This document shows positions 52,689-61,967 of a stretch of 64,000 nucleotides of DNA, in pieces (within the stretch, counting starts at the first letter, position 1; every line of letters begins with the position of its first letter). The notes beneath the pieces were generated by a model. The model did not search any database. It was not told the DNA's origin and saw only the letters and a list, made by a program, of their open reading frames with translations. The translations under genes were made by a program, and so were the position numbers. The DNA is from Streptomyces sp. AC512_CC834 (lineage in GTDB: Bacteria; Actinomycetota; Actinomycetes; Streptomycetales; Streptomycetaceae), in contig NZ_JAGMUO010000030.1 of NCBI RefSeq assembly GCF_019049325.1, positions 97,149 through 161,148 on the forward strand, written 5' to 3'.

Positions 52689-54191
52689 GTGCACGAGAGC
52701 ATGCTTGCCAAGCCCGAGGATGTGGTCGACCGCGATCGTGAGTGGGACCTGCTCACCGAGTTCGTCACGGATCCGGATCCGGCGATGCGTCTGGGGATCG
52801 TGTCGGGGCGCAGGCGGTACGGGAAGTCGTATCTTCTGCAGGCACTGTCGGAGCGGGTCGGGGGTTTGTACGTCACCGCGGTGCGGGAGGAGGGGCGGCT
52901 GCCGGCGATCCAGCGGTTCAGCGATGCCATCGCGACCCACGCGGGTCTGCGGCCCGGCACGCTGCGGTTGGCCGACTGGCGTGAGGTTCTGTCCAACGCC
53001 CTTGACGTCACGGCGCGTTCGCGGACTCCGTTGCTGGTGATCGACGAGTTGCCGTATCTTCTCCAGCACTCTCCCGAGATCCCGGGCCTGCTTCAGCAGC
53101 TCTACGACGAGCGCCAGCGGGGCACCGGGGCCGGCCCCGGAGCGAGGGTGATCCTTTGCGGGTCGGCGATGAGCGTCATGCACGAACTGCTGTCGGGAAC
53201 GAAGCCGTTGCGCGGCCGTGCGGTGATCGATCTGAGGCTGGGGGCCTTCGACTACCGGGCCAGCCGTGCGTTCTGGCAGGTCGACGACCCGTTGACCGCT
53301 CTGCAGGTGCATGCCGTCCTCGGTGGTGCTCCCGGTTACCGGCCGGTGGCGGCCCGCCCGCACCCGAACGACGGCTTCGCTTCCTGGCTCACGCGGACGC
53401 TCCTGGACCCGGGGCGGGCGGTGTACTCGCGCACGGAGACGGAGTACCTGCTGCGAGAGGACCCGCGCATCACCCAGCACACCCTCTACTACGACATCCT
53501 CACGGCTATTGCCCGGGGCGCCACCACCCCCACCAGGATCGGCGCAGCCCTGGAACGACAGCGCAACGCGGTCACCCACCCGCTCGACGTCCTGGAGTCC
53601 ACCGGCTACATCCAGCGCGAGCAGGACATCCTGCGCCCTCGCCATCCCGTCATCACCCTGGCCGACCCCGTCATCCGCTTCAATCAGCTGATCACCCTGC
53701 CGCAGGCGGCCACCGTCGAACAGGGCTTCGCCGAAGAGGCGTGGAAGGCCGCCGCCCCGACCTTCAACTCCAAGATCCTCGGCCCTCACTTCGAGGACCT
53801 CGCCCGCACCTTCACCCGCCGCTACGCCCACACCCTGCTTACCGGCGGCCTGCCCGGCCCGGTCGGTACCACCGAAGTGGCGGACCCCGCGGCCCGCACC
53901 AAGCACGAGGTCGACGTCATCGCCCTGGCCCTGGGCGAGCGCCCGCAGGCCCCCCGCGCCCGGATCGCCCTCCTCGGCGAGGCCAAGGCCACCGCCGCCC
54001 GCCGCGGCACCGGCGACCTGCAACGCCTGGAGCACATCCGTACCCTGCTCGCCGACCAGGGCTACGACACCACGAACACCACCCTGGCCCTGTTCTCCCT
54101 GCACGGGTTCTACCCGGACCTGATCGAGTCCGCGGCCGGCCGCGAAGATCTGCTCCTGGTTGATCTGGCGACTCTCTACGGGGTCGGGTAG
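52689..54191 (+). CDS. AAA ATPase with C-terminal DUF234/nuclease-like domain
   Basis: About 500 residues. Walker A SGRRRYGKS (about 39-47) and Walker B LLVIDELPYL (about 116-125) mark the archaeal-type ATPase (GRRRxGKT) family; a winged-helix follows near residues 280-345, and the end (HEVDVIALALGERP, LLGEAKAT) resembles the DUF234 restriction-like nuclease fold (D-x-V, E-x-K). The GTG at 52689 has GGAGAG upstream; an earlier GTG at 52659 does not. Role unknown; nuclease-fused ATPases often belong to mobile or defence loci. Confidence 0.85.
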   Translation: MHESMLAKPEDVVDRDREWDLLTEFVTDPDPAMRLGIVSGRRRYGKSYLLQALSERVGGLYVTAVREEGRLPAIQRFSDAIATHAGLRPGTLRLADWREVLSNALDVTARSRTPLLVIDELPYLLQHSPEIPGLLQQLYDERQRGTGAGPGARVILCGSAMSVMHELLSGTKPLRGRAVIDLRLGAFDYRASRAFWQVDDPLTALQVHAVLGGAPGYRPVAARPHPNDGFASWLTRTLLDPGRAVYSRTETEYLLREDPRITQHTLYYDILTAIARGATTPTRIGAALERQRNAVTHPLDVLESTGYIQREQDILRPRHPVITLADPVIRFNQLITLPQAATVEQGFAEEAWKAAAPTFNSKILGPHFEDLARTFTRRYAHTLLTGGLPGPVGTTEVADPAARTKHEVDVIALALGERPQAPRARIALLGEAKATAARRGTGDLQRLEHIRTLLADQGYDTTNTTLALFSLHGFYPDLIESAAGREDLLLVDLATLYGVG

Positions 54192-54204
54192 CCAGCTCCT
54201 GTTG

Positions 54205-54330
54205 TGGCACCTGGGAGGATCCTCGCCGCTGTCCTGGCGGCGGCCGACGTCGATGACGACATCGGCTGGACCGTATGGGTGGACTGCACTGCCTGCCGAG
54301 CCCGCCGGCATGCCGCTGGAGCCAGGAGGG
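54205..54330 (+). pseudogene. IS5-family transposase fragment
   Basis: RILAAVLAAADVDDDIGWTV, VDCTACRARRHAAGARR recalls the middle of IS5-type transposases (usually WTV..DSTVVRAHQHAAGAR). About 40 codons survive, with no start, inverted repeats or C-terminus. Confidence 0.55.
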
Positions 54331-54464
54331 CGGTGTCGAAGCGCAAGCCTGCCCGGGAGGCCAGGGGGCTGGTGAGAACCCGTAGCCGCACATCGGTGGG
54401 CTGCAGCGGATCGTTCGTCGGGGAAGCACCAGTGTTCAAGAGCAGCCTTGAGCTGCCCGACCCG

Positions 54465-57205
54465 TCAAACCGCTTGCCCGCTCACCGACCCCGGTGGACC
54501 TTCCCGGTCACAGCACTGGTCCGCAGGCCGCAGGTCGAGCCGGTCTCTGAGCTGCCTGCGGGAGTTGATGCCCAGCTTGCGGTAGACGTTGCGCAGGTGG
54601 GCGTCGACGGTGCGTGGGCTGAGGAACAGTCGGGCGGCCACCTCCTTCGAGGTGGCGCCGGTGGCGACCAGCCGCGCTATGTGCAGCTCCTGCATGGTGA
54701 GCTGGTCGCGGGCGTGATCGGTGCGGCTGCGCGCCGTCTCGCCCGTGGCGCGCAGCTCGTCGGCCGCGCGCCGGCCGAACGCCTCGATCCCGGCCCCGGA
54801 GAAGAGCTCGTGCGCGGTGCGCAGGTGCGGCCGGCAGTCCTGCCTGCGGCCCTGCCGCCGCAGCCATTCCCCGTACAGGAGGTGGGCCCTGGCCCGGTAC
54901 GGGAGCATCGGGCTGTCGGTGAGGTGGGCGACCGCTGCCCGGTAGTCGTGCTCCGCTCCCGTCACCAGCGCTCGCGCGTAGGCGGCGATCCCCAGGCCCG
55001 AGGGGGTCCCACAGGCCTCGGTGCGTTCGGTCAGCGACTCCAGCGCGGCGACGGCGGCGGCGTGCTCGCCGCACCGTACGGCGGCCTCCACCAGCTCCGG
55101 CAAGGTGAACCCCGCGGTGAAGAGTTCGCCGTCGGCGGTGGCACGTCGTGCGGCGGCCAGTGCCTCCCCGTAGTTGGCCAAGCCGTTGTTGAGCACGGCG
55201 TTCGCCCAGTGGACGTTGGAGATCACCTGCCCCGTGGCGGTGGCCGTCGTCATGACGGCTTCGAACAGCGCGGACGCCTCCTCGCGGCGTCCGCGCATCG
55301 CGGCCAACTGCAGCCGGTGGTAGATGACCGGCGGCGTACCCGTCGCGTCGGCGATCGCCTGCTCCTCGGCGATCGCGGCCATCGCCTCGTCGAGGTCGCC
55401 GGTCAGCGCGGCGGCGGTCGCGGCCTGCGCGAGACCGAGCCGCAGGACGAGCGGTGACCCCGACTCACGGCCGGACTTCAGCAGCCACTCGGTGATCCGC
55501 TCATGGGTGTCCGGGTCCCACAGCTCGGCCGTGAGGATGATCGCGAGCGCGGGGTGCCGGGTCCACAGGGGGCCCTCCGCCCCGTCGAGGGCCTCCCTGA
55601 TCAGGGGTACGGCCGCCCGGTGCCCGTTCGCGGTCAGGATGTCCAGCGCGTCCAGGATGTCCGGCGGGTGGTGCGGCGGCGCGGACTTCGCCTCGGCGAG
55701 GACCACGTCCATCACCCCGTTCGCGCGTCCGACGAGCAGGCTCGTTTCGAGTGCCTCCAGGTAGCTCTCCCGGGAGCGTTCGGGGTCCAGTCTCGCGAGC
55801 CGCCGTGCGGCGCGCAGCATCCACGCCAGCCCCTCACTGTCGTCGATCCGGACCAGGGCGATCCGGCCCCGCAGCAGGTCGGTCTCCGCCTGCTGGAACT
55901 CGTCAGGACCCGAGTTCTCGGCCGTACTGAGCAGGGTGGCCGCCCTGCTGGTGGCGCCCGCGTCGAGGTGGGCGCGCGTGGCCGCGAGGGTCCGTTCGAT
56001 CCGCTGTGCGGCGTCGAGGGTCAGCTCCGCCGCGCGTTCGAGGAAGGCGGCCGTGGCCACCGCACCACCACGCGCCCGGGCCCTGGACGCCGAGCGCTCC
56101 AGCTCGGCGGCGACGCCTCGTCGGGGACGGCGGCGGCCTGGGCGCGATGCCACGCGCGCCGGTCGGGGTCGGCGACCGGGTCGGTGACTTCGGCGAGCAC
56201 GCGATGGGCCAGCCGCCGCTCGTCCGGCGCGGCGGCGTCGTATGCCGCGGCCCGCGCCAGGGGGTGGTAGAAGCGCACGCGGGTGCCGAACTCGACCAGT
56301 CCGGTCGCGGTGGCGGCAGCGCCGGCGGTCGCCAGGTCGATGCCCAGGCCACGCGCGGCGGGCCAGAGCAGCCCGGGGTCGCCGGTCGGGTCGGCGCCGG
56401 CGATCGTGAGCAGGAGTCGCGCCTGCGCGGGCAGGCCGCAGAGCGTGGCCCGGAATTCGTGTCCGACCCGGGTCGGCACCGAGGCGGGTCGCGGCGGGGC
56501 GAATCCACCGGCTCTGGGCAGGGCGAGCAGCGCCAGCGGGTTGCCCCGCGCCTCGGCCACGAGCCGGTCACGCACCTGTTCGTCGAGCGTCTCGTGGCTC
56601 TGCGCGCCGAGCAGCGCCCGTGCGTCGGTGTCGCTCAGACCGTCGACGCCCAGGCTCGGCAGGACGTCCAGTTCGCCCGCCTCGCGCGGCGGCCGGACGG
56701 CGAGCACCATGGCGACCGGCTCGACGGAGACCCGACGGGCGAGGAACGCCAGCGCCTTCGACGAGGCCGCGTCGAGCCAGTGCGCGTCGTCGACCACGCA
56801 GAGCACCGGGCGCTCCTGGCCCGCCGCCGTCAGCAGCCCCAGGGTCGCCAGACCGACCCGGAACACGTCCGGTGTCCCGGACGACAGGTCGAAGGCGATC
56901 CGGAGCGCCCGGCGGTGTTCGGCGGGCAGCTCGGCCAGGTGCCCCAGCACCGGAAGGCAGAGCTGGTGCAGTGCGGCGAACGGCAGCTCCGCCTCCAGCT
57001 CGGACCCACCCGCGCGCAGTACCCGGAATCCGGACGCCTCCGCCTCCGCGAGCCCCAGCAGCGTGCTCTTGCCGATCCCCGCCTCACCGCGCAGGACCAG
57101 TGCGCCGCCCCGGCCTGTCCGGGCCGCGCCGATCAGCTCGCGAAGGCGCTGCGTCTCGTACTGCCTGCCGAGCAGCGGACGGTGAGGAGGAGCCGACGTC
57201 TGCAC
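54465..57205 (-). pseudogene. LuxR-family ATPase regulator (LAL type) with a frameshift
   Basis: Two overlapping frames form one protein of about 910 residues. The N-terminal part (56021-57205) has Walker A GEAGIGKST (40-48) and CVVDDAHWLD; the C-terminal part (54465-56153) has repeats and a LuxR helix-turn-helix (LVATGATSKEVAARLFLSPR). Alignment of the junction near 56118 indicates one missing base: PDEAS in one frame should continue as VAAELERSASRARARGG in the other. Either a real frameshift or an assembly error. Start ATG 57205. Confidence 0.85.
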
Positions 57206-57296
57206 AGCGCGTACGTTACAGCGCGCATGTCATCGAGCCGGTCCGGGCGGCGTCGAGCCGGTCGGGCGGCGTCGGCTCCGGCGTGTGGTGGCGGTT

Positions 57297-58799
57297 TCAG
57301 ACGTGGTGGTGTGACTGCGGCACGACGCCGACCTTCTCGCCTTCGCCCAGGACCACGAACTGGCCCATCATTCCGTCGTCTTCGTGCCGCAACAGGTGAC
57401 AGTGGTACATGTACGGCGTGTTCGGGTCGGTGTGGCCGCGAAAGCGCATCGCCAGCCGGTAGTGCTTTCCCTGTGCCAGCAGGACGGTGTCCTTCCAGCC
57501 GCGCAGGTGTGGTTCCGGCTTCCCGTCGTCGACCGTCAGCACCTGGAACTGCACGTCGTGGACGTGGAAGTTGTGAATGAAGCCGTTGTCGTTGACCACG
57601 TCCCACACCTCGACGGTGCCCTCGCGGACACCGAAGTCGATGCGGTCCATCGCCATCGACCGACCGTTGATCTGGTCCGAGGCGAGCACGAAGGAGCGTT
57701 CCCGCGCGACCTTTTCGCCGGCGAGGTCCGGTGCGACGCCGAGCACGGCGGGGATCTCGGCGCCGTCGGAGAGGGTGGCCGCGGCCCGGAACTGGCAGAT
57801 GTCGAGACGGTCGTCGAAGCCGTTGATCCGTCCCAGGGTGCCGCCGTACTCGGAGGGGTAGGAGCGCAGTTCGACCTGCTCTCCCGGCTTGAAGGCGACC
57901 ACGATCTCGGCGCGTTCCCCCGGTGAGAGGTACAGGCGCTCGGTGTTCCACGGTCTGGCGAGCAGGCCGCCGTCGGTGGCGACGAGCGAGAACGTCCGGT
58001 CGTCGGAGAAACCGAAGTTGTACAGGCGGGCGTTGGAGCCGTTGAGCAGGCGCAGCCGCACGAGCCCGGTCGTGACGTCGACGTACGGGCCGATCGTGCC
58101 GTTGACGAGCACCTCGTCACCTATGATGCCCAGCGAGCCGCCCAGCGGCACCCGTTTCTCGAACTGGTTGTCCCCGTCGAACGCACGGTCCTGAACGATC
58201 ATCGGGATGTCGTCGACGCCGTACTCGGACGGCAGCTTCGACGCCTCGCTGTCCTCGTCGTCGACGATGAACAGCCCGCCCAGGCCCCGGTACATGTGGT
58301 CGGCGGTCGAGCCGTGCACGTGCGGGTGGTACCAGAGCGTCGCGGCGGGCTGGTCGATCGTCCACCCCGGTCGCCAGGTCTCGTTGGCCGGGACGACCTG
58401 GTGCGGTCCGCCGTCCATGGCCGCGGGCAGGTGCATCCCGTGCCAGTGGAGCGAGGTGTCCTGATCCAGGCCGTTGCGCACGGCGAACTCGACCCGCTCG
58501 CCGCGCCGGGCGCGGATCGTCGGACCGAGGTACGTACCGTTCACACCCCAGGTGCGGGTGGCCGAACCGGCCTTGAACCGTGTCTCGCCCGACTGGATGC
58601 CGAGCGTGAAGACCCGGGCACCCGAGGTGTTGGTCTCCGACTCCGCCTGCGGCGGGATCGACAGGGCCTTGTCGAAGGAGACCTTGCCGACCGTGTCCAG
58701 CTTCGCGGCGTAGTAGTAGACACCGAAACCACCGCCGGCGAGGACCACCGAGCCCCCGATGCCGAATCCGAGGGCCTTCAGCGCTGTGCGTCGTTTCAT
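57297..58799 (-). CDS. Multicopper oxidase (CueO/laccase type), Tat-exported
   Basis: A 500-residue enzyme. The signal MKRRTALKALGFGIGGSVVL has twin arginines. Copper motifs are HWHG (118-121), HPHVHG (158-163), HNFHVHDVQF (about 420-430) and HCHLLRHEDDGMM (466-478), completing the T1 and T2/T3 centres. It oxidises metal ions or phenols with O2 at the cell surface. The ATG at 58799 has GGGAC only; the earlier in-frame ATG starts in repeat DNA. Confidence 0.92.
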   Translation of the reverse strand: MKRRTALKALGFGIGGSVVLAGGGFGVYYYAAKLDTVGKVSFDKALSIPPQAESETNTSGARVFTLGIQSGETRFKAGSATRTWGVNGTYLGPTIRARRGERVEFAVRNGLDQDTSLHWHGMHLPAAMDGGPHQVVPANETWRPGWTIDQPAATLWYHPHVHGSTADHMYRGLGGLFIVDDEDSEASKLPSEYGVDDIPMIVQDRAFDGDNQFEKRVPLGGSLGIIGDEVLVNGTIGPYVDVTTGLVRLRLLNGSNARLYNFGFSDDRTFSLVATDGGLLARPWNTERLYLSPGERAEIVVAFKPGEQVELRSYPSEYGGTLGRINGFDDRLDICQFRAAATLSDGAEIPAVLGVAPDLAGEKVARERSFVLASDQINGRSMAMDRIDFGVREGTVEVWDVVNDNGFIHNFHVHDVQFQVLTVDDGKPEPHLRGWKDTVLLAQGKHYRLAMRFRGHTDPNTPYMYHCHLLRHEDDGMMGQFVVLGEGEKVGVVPQSHHHV

Positions 58800-58859
58800 G
58801 GGGACACCGTCCCGAACCGGAGGGCCCCTTCGCGTCGGCACAAATTGCGTAGGCCGGAC

Positions 58860-58943
58860 CTCGCACGCACGCAGAGACGCCCGCAGACGCCCGCAGACGT
58901 CCGCGACGCCCGCAGGCGTACGCAGACGTACGCAGACATACGT
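58860..58943. repeat. 10-bp phased direct repeats
   Basis: Seven or eight imperfect units of CGCAGACGCC/CGCAGACGTA follow one another every 10-11 bp. The array lies in the 259-bp divergent region between the multicopper oxidase and the P450. Confidence 0.65.
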
Positions 58944-59058
58944 AGTTCCTACCGACGCGAAGTACCCCCCGTCGTGGGAGGATCTTCCCCCTGGTCCCGC
59001 CACGGGGTGACCAAGGCCGGGCACGTCTTGTTCACTCCACCCGTCTTCTGGAGGCCCG

Positions 59059-60237
59059 TTGTCCCCCATACCCACCAGTGACGTCGACCTCTACACCGAG
59101 TCCGCGCGCATCGACCCGTACGGCATCTATGCCGAACTGCGGGCTCTCGGGCCGGTGGTGTACCTGTCCCGCCACGATCTCTACGCGTTGCCCCGCTACG
59201 ACGAGGTGCGCGCCGCCCTGATGGACTGGCAGACGTTTTCCTCGGCGCGGGGCGTGTTCGTGGATCCGGACGTGAACGCCCAACTGGAGGGGATCACGCT
59301 GTGCAGTGATCCGCCCGAGCACACGGCGATGCGCTCCGTGCTGGGGCGGCCACTGCGGCCGGACCGGATGCGCGAGGTGACTCCGCGGATCGAGGCCGAG
59401 GCCGACCGGGTGGTCGAGCGGCTGGTCGGCCGGGGCCGGTTCGAGGTCGTCACCGAACTGGCGGAGTACCTGCCCATGACCGTCGTGTCGGACCTGGTCG
59501 GGCTCCCCGATCACGGGCGGGAAAAGATGCTGGAGTGGGCCGCGGCCATCTGGAACACCCAGGGGCCCGCCGACGACCGGGCGGCCGCGGCGGGGCCCGC
59601 CGTCGAGGAGTTCATGGCCTTCGCCTTCGAGGACGCCGTGCCGGGGAAGATCGACCCCGACGGCTGGGCGGCACACCTCTACGAGGCCGCCGACCGTGGC
59701 GAGATCCCGCACGACAAGTGCCCGGTCATGATGCTCGACTACGTCACCCCCAGCCTGGACACGACCATCCTCGCGATCACCAGCGCGGTCGCGTTGTTCG
59801 CCCAGAACCCGGACCAGTGGGAACTGCTCCGCGCGGACCGCTCGTTGATCCCGCACGCGATCAACGAGTCGCTGCGGCTGGAAACCCCGGCGCCCCAGTT
59901 CAGCCGGGTGCTCACCGAAGACCACGAGATCGGCGGATTTCCGCTGGCCGCGGGCTCACGGGTCGCGCTGCTCTACGCCTCCGCCAATCGCGACGAGCGT
60001 CACTACCCGGACCCCGAGCGCTTCGACATCACCCGGCGCCCTTCGGACCACCTCGCCTTCGGGCGGGGAGAGCACGTGTGCGTCGGGATGCACCTCGCCA
60101 GGCTGGAAATGAGCGCGCTGCTGGAACGGCTCGCCGACCGGGTCGCCGGCTTCGACATACTCGAACACCGCCCGATGATCAACAACGGGTTGCGCGGCCT
60201 CGACCACCTGGAAGTGGCGATCGAACCCGCGACCTGA
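59059..60237 (+). CDS. Cytochrome P450 with altered I-helix
   Basis: A 392-residue P450. The haem loop FGRGEHVCVGMHLARLEM and K-helix NESLRLETP are normal. The I-helix reads YVTPSLDTT, with Ser instead of the usual Gly before the Thr pair (AGLDTT in typical members). TTG start at 59059 preceded by GGAGG. Divergent from the multicopper oxidase. Substrate unknown; no ferredoxin gene is adjacent. Confidence 0.92.
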   Translation: MSPIPTSDVDLYTESARIDPYGIYAELRALGPVVYLSRHDLYALPRYDEVRAALMDWQTFSSARGVFVDPDVNAQLEGITLCSDPPEHTAMRSVLGRPLRPDRMREVTPRIEAEADRVVERLVGRGRFEVVTELAEYLPMTVVSDLVGLPDHGREKMLEWAAAIWNTQGPADDRAAAAGPAVEEFMAFAFEDAVPGKIDPDGWAAHLYEAADRGEIPHDKCPVMMLDYVTPSLDTTILAITSAVALFAQNPDQWELLRADRSLIPHAINESLRLETPAPQFSRVLTEDHEIGGFPLAAGSRVALLYASANRDERHYPDPERFDITRRPSDHLAFGRGEHVCVGMHLARLEMSALLERLADRVAGFDILEHRPMINNGLRGLDHLEVAIEPAT

Positions 60238-60387
60238 CACCTGACATCTGGCACCGCATGCACCCCGTTCATCTCCCGTATGCCTGAAATTCACTGGGAA
60301 TTGACGCCTGATTCTCAGGTGGCTCCCAGGTAGCGCCTGTTCCGTGTCCCGTGCCGGTCGACGAGGCCGCAGGGACAAAGGAGGCGC

Positions 60388-61293
60388 ATGGTGGCATTGC
60401 CGGAAGAGGGTGGCGGCGAGGGCGACGGCGACGGCGACGGCGAGGAACCGTTGCACGTCGCCAGCAGGCTGCACGCGTTCAACCGGTTCGAGCTGAAGTA
60501 CCTCGTGCCGGTCGAACAGGCCGGCGAGATCCGGGACGAGCTGGCTGAGCGCATGGACCGGGACCTGAACGGCCCGGTCGGCGGCTACGGAGTGTGGAGC
60601 CTCTACTACGACACTCCCCAACTGCGCTTCTACTGGGAGAAGATCGACGGGCTGAAGTTCCGCCGCAAGCTGCGCATCCGGCACTACGGGAACCTGGACG
60701 AGGTGACCGACGAGTCCCCCGTGTACGTGGAGATCAAGCAGCGGATCAACCGGGTCACACAGAAGCGCCGGATCACCCTCCCGTACGAGGTCGCCCGGCA
60801 GTTGTGCGACGGGCGGCAGACGATCGACCACTCGGCGGGGGAGAGCGCCTTCGTCCAGGAGGTCCTCGAACTCGTCGTACGGCTGAACCTGCGACCCACC
60901 GTCATCACCGGCTACCAGCGTGAAGCCCTGGTCGGCCGGGCCGCGGACACCGGTCTGCGGGTGACGTTCGACCGGCGCGTCCGCGGCCGGGACCGCGACT
61001 TCCACTTCGGCACGCCGAACGCGGAGAACCGGTTCACCATCCCGCCGCACATGTCGGTGATGGAGGTCAAGGTCAACGAGCGCACCCCGCACTGGATCAC
61101 CGACCTGGCCGCCCGCCGCAACCTCAGCCTCGTCCGGGTCTCCAAGTACGTGCAGTCCGTGGAGGCGTTCGGCCGGGCGCCCCGGTCCCTCTTCCACATC
61201 AACGAGGCGGACTGTCCGCCTCCCACCCCCACCACGCCGCTGTCCGAGCAGCGGTCGGCGCACGACGCGCCCGTGAAAGCAGGAGCAGAGTGA
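60388..61293 (+). CDS. VTC-domain protein (polyphosphate polymerase-like)
   Basis: A 301-residue protein with the VTC/CYTH-type tunnel fold: RFELKYLVPVEQ, SLYYDTPQLRFYWEKIDGLK, KFRRKLRIRHYG, VYVEIKQRINRVTQKRR and MEVKVNERTP supply the basic and acidic residues that bind triphosphate or polyphosphate and metal. ATG with AAAGGAGG upstream. First gene of a tight operon with DUF4956 and CotH genes; the same trio is recurrent in bacteria. Confidence 0.9.
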   Translation: MVALPEEGGGEGDGDGDGEEPLHVASRLHAFNRFELKYLVPVEQAGEIRDELAERMDRDLNGPVGGYGVWSLYYDTPQLRFYWEKIDGLKFRRKLRIRHYGNLDEVTDESPVYVEIKQRINRVTQKRRITLPYEVARQLCDGRQTIDHSAGESAFVQEVLELVVRLNLRPTVITGYQREALVGRAADTGLRVTFDRRVRGRDRDFHFGTPNAENRFTIPPHMSVMEVKVNERTPHWITDLAARRNLSLVRVSKYVQSVEAFGRAPRSLFHINEADCPPPTPTTPLSEQRSAHDAPVKAGAE

Positions 61294-61967
61294 ACTTCGA
61301 CCTCCAGGAACTCAGCGGCACGTTCAGCGTCGCCGACGTCGTCGTCGCCATGGCGCTGTCGTTCGTCCTGAGTACGCTGATCGGCTACGTCTACCGGTAC
61401 ACGCACCGGAACGTCTCCTACAGCCAGTCCTACGTCCAGACCCTGGTGATCGTGGGCATGATCGTCGCCCTGATCATGCTGGTCGTCGGGTCCAACCTGG
61501 CCCGCGCGTTCTCGCTCGTCGGCGCGTTGTCCGTGGTCCGCTTCCGCAACGCCGTGAAGGAGACCCGCGACGTCGGCTTCATCTTCCTCGCCATGGCGAT
61601 CGGCATGGCCTGCGGCGCCCGCTTCTACACGCTGGCCGCGGTCGGCGCCGTCGTCATCTGCGCCATCGTCGTCATCATGTTCAAGTTCAACTGGTTCGCC
61701 CTGAACGTCCAGCGCCAGGTGGTCAAGGTGCAGGTGCCCGCCGGTGAGAACTACGGTCCGGCGATCAGCGACGTGCTCATCAAGTACACCAGCGAGTACG
61801 AGCTGGTGAGCACGGAGACGATCCGGGGCGGCGCCCTCAACGAGGTCTTCTACACGGTGCGGATGAAGAAGGGCACCGAGCCCGGCGATCTGGTGAGCGC
61901 GCTCCAGGAGCGCACCTCCGGACAGCGGGTGACGGTGCTGACCGGTTACGACACGACCGACCTGTGA
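61290..61967 (+). CDS. DUF4956 membrane protein
   Basis: A 225-residue protein with four transmembrane helices (about 15-140), including SLVGALSVVRFRNAVKETRD, the DUF4956 signature. The soluble C-terminus is a small alpha/beta domain. The GTG start overlaps the VTC stop, and the stop overlaps the CotH start. Probably a membrane partner of the VTC protein. Confidence 0.9.
   Translation: MNFDLQELSGTFSVADVVVAMALSFVLSTLIGYVYRYTHRNVSYSQSYVQTLVIVGMIVALIMLVVGSNLARAFSLVGALSVVRFRNAVKETRDVGFIFLAMAIGMACGARFYTLAAVGAVVICAIVVIMFKFNWFALNVQRQVVKVQVPAGENYGPAISDVLIKYTSEYELVSTETIRGGALNEVFYTVRMKKGTEPGDLVSALQERTSGQRVTVLTGYDTTDL

Noticed and set aside
58860..58943. CRISPR array
   Set aside because: Units are contiguous 10-mers with no spacers, and no cas genes are present.
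57297..60237. Natural-product biosynthetic cluster
   Set aside because: A P450 and an oxidase alone, without synthase, synthetase or tailoring set.
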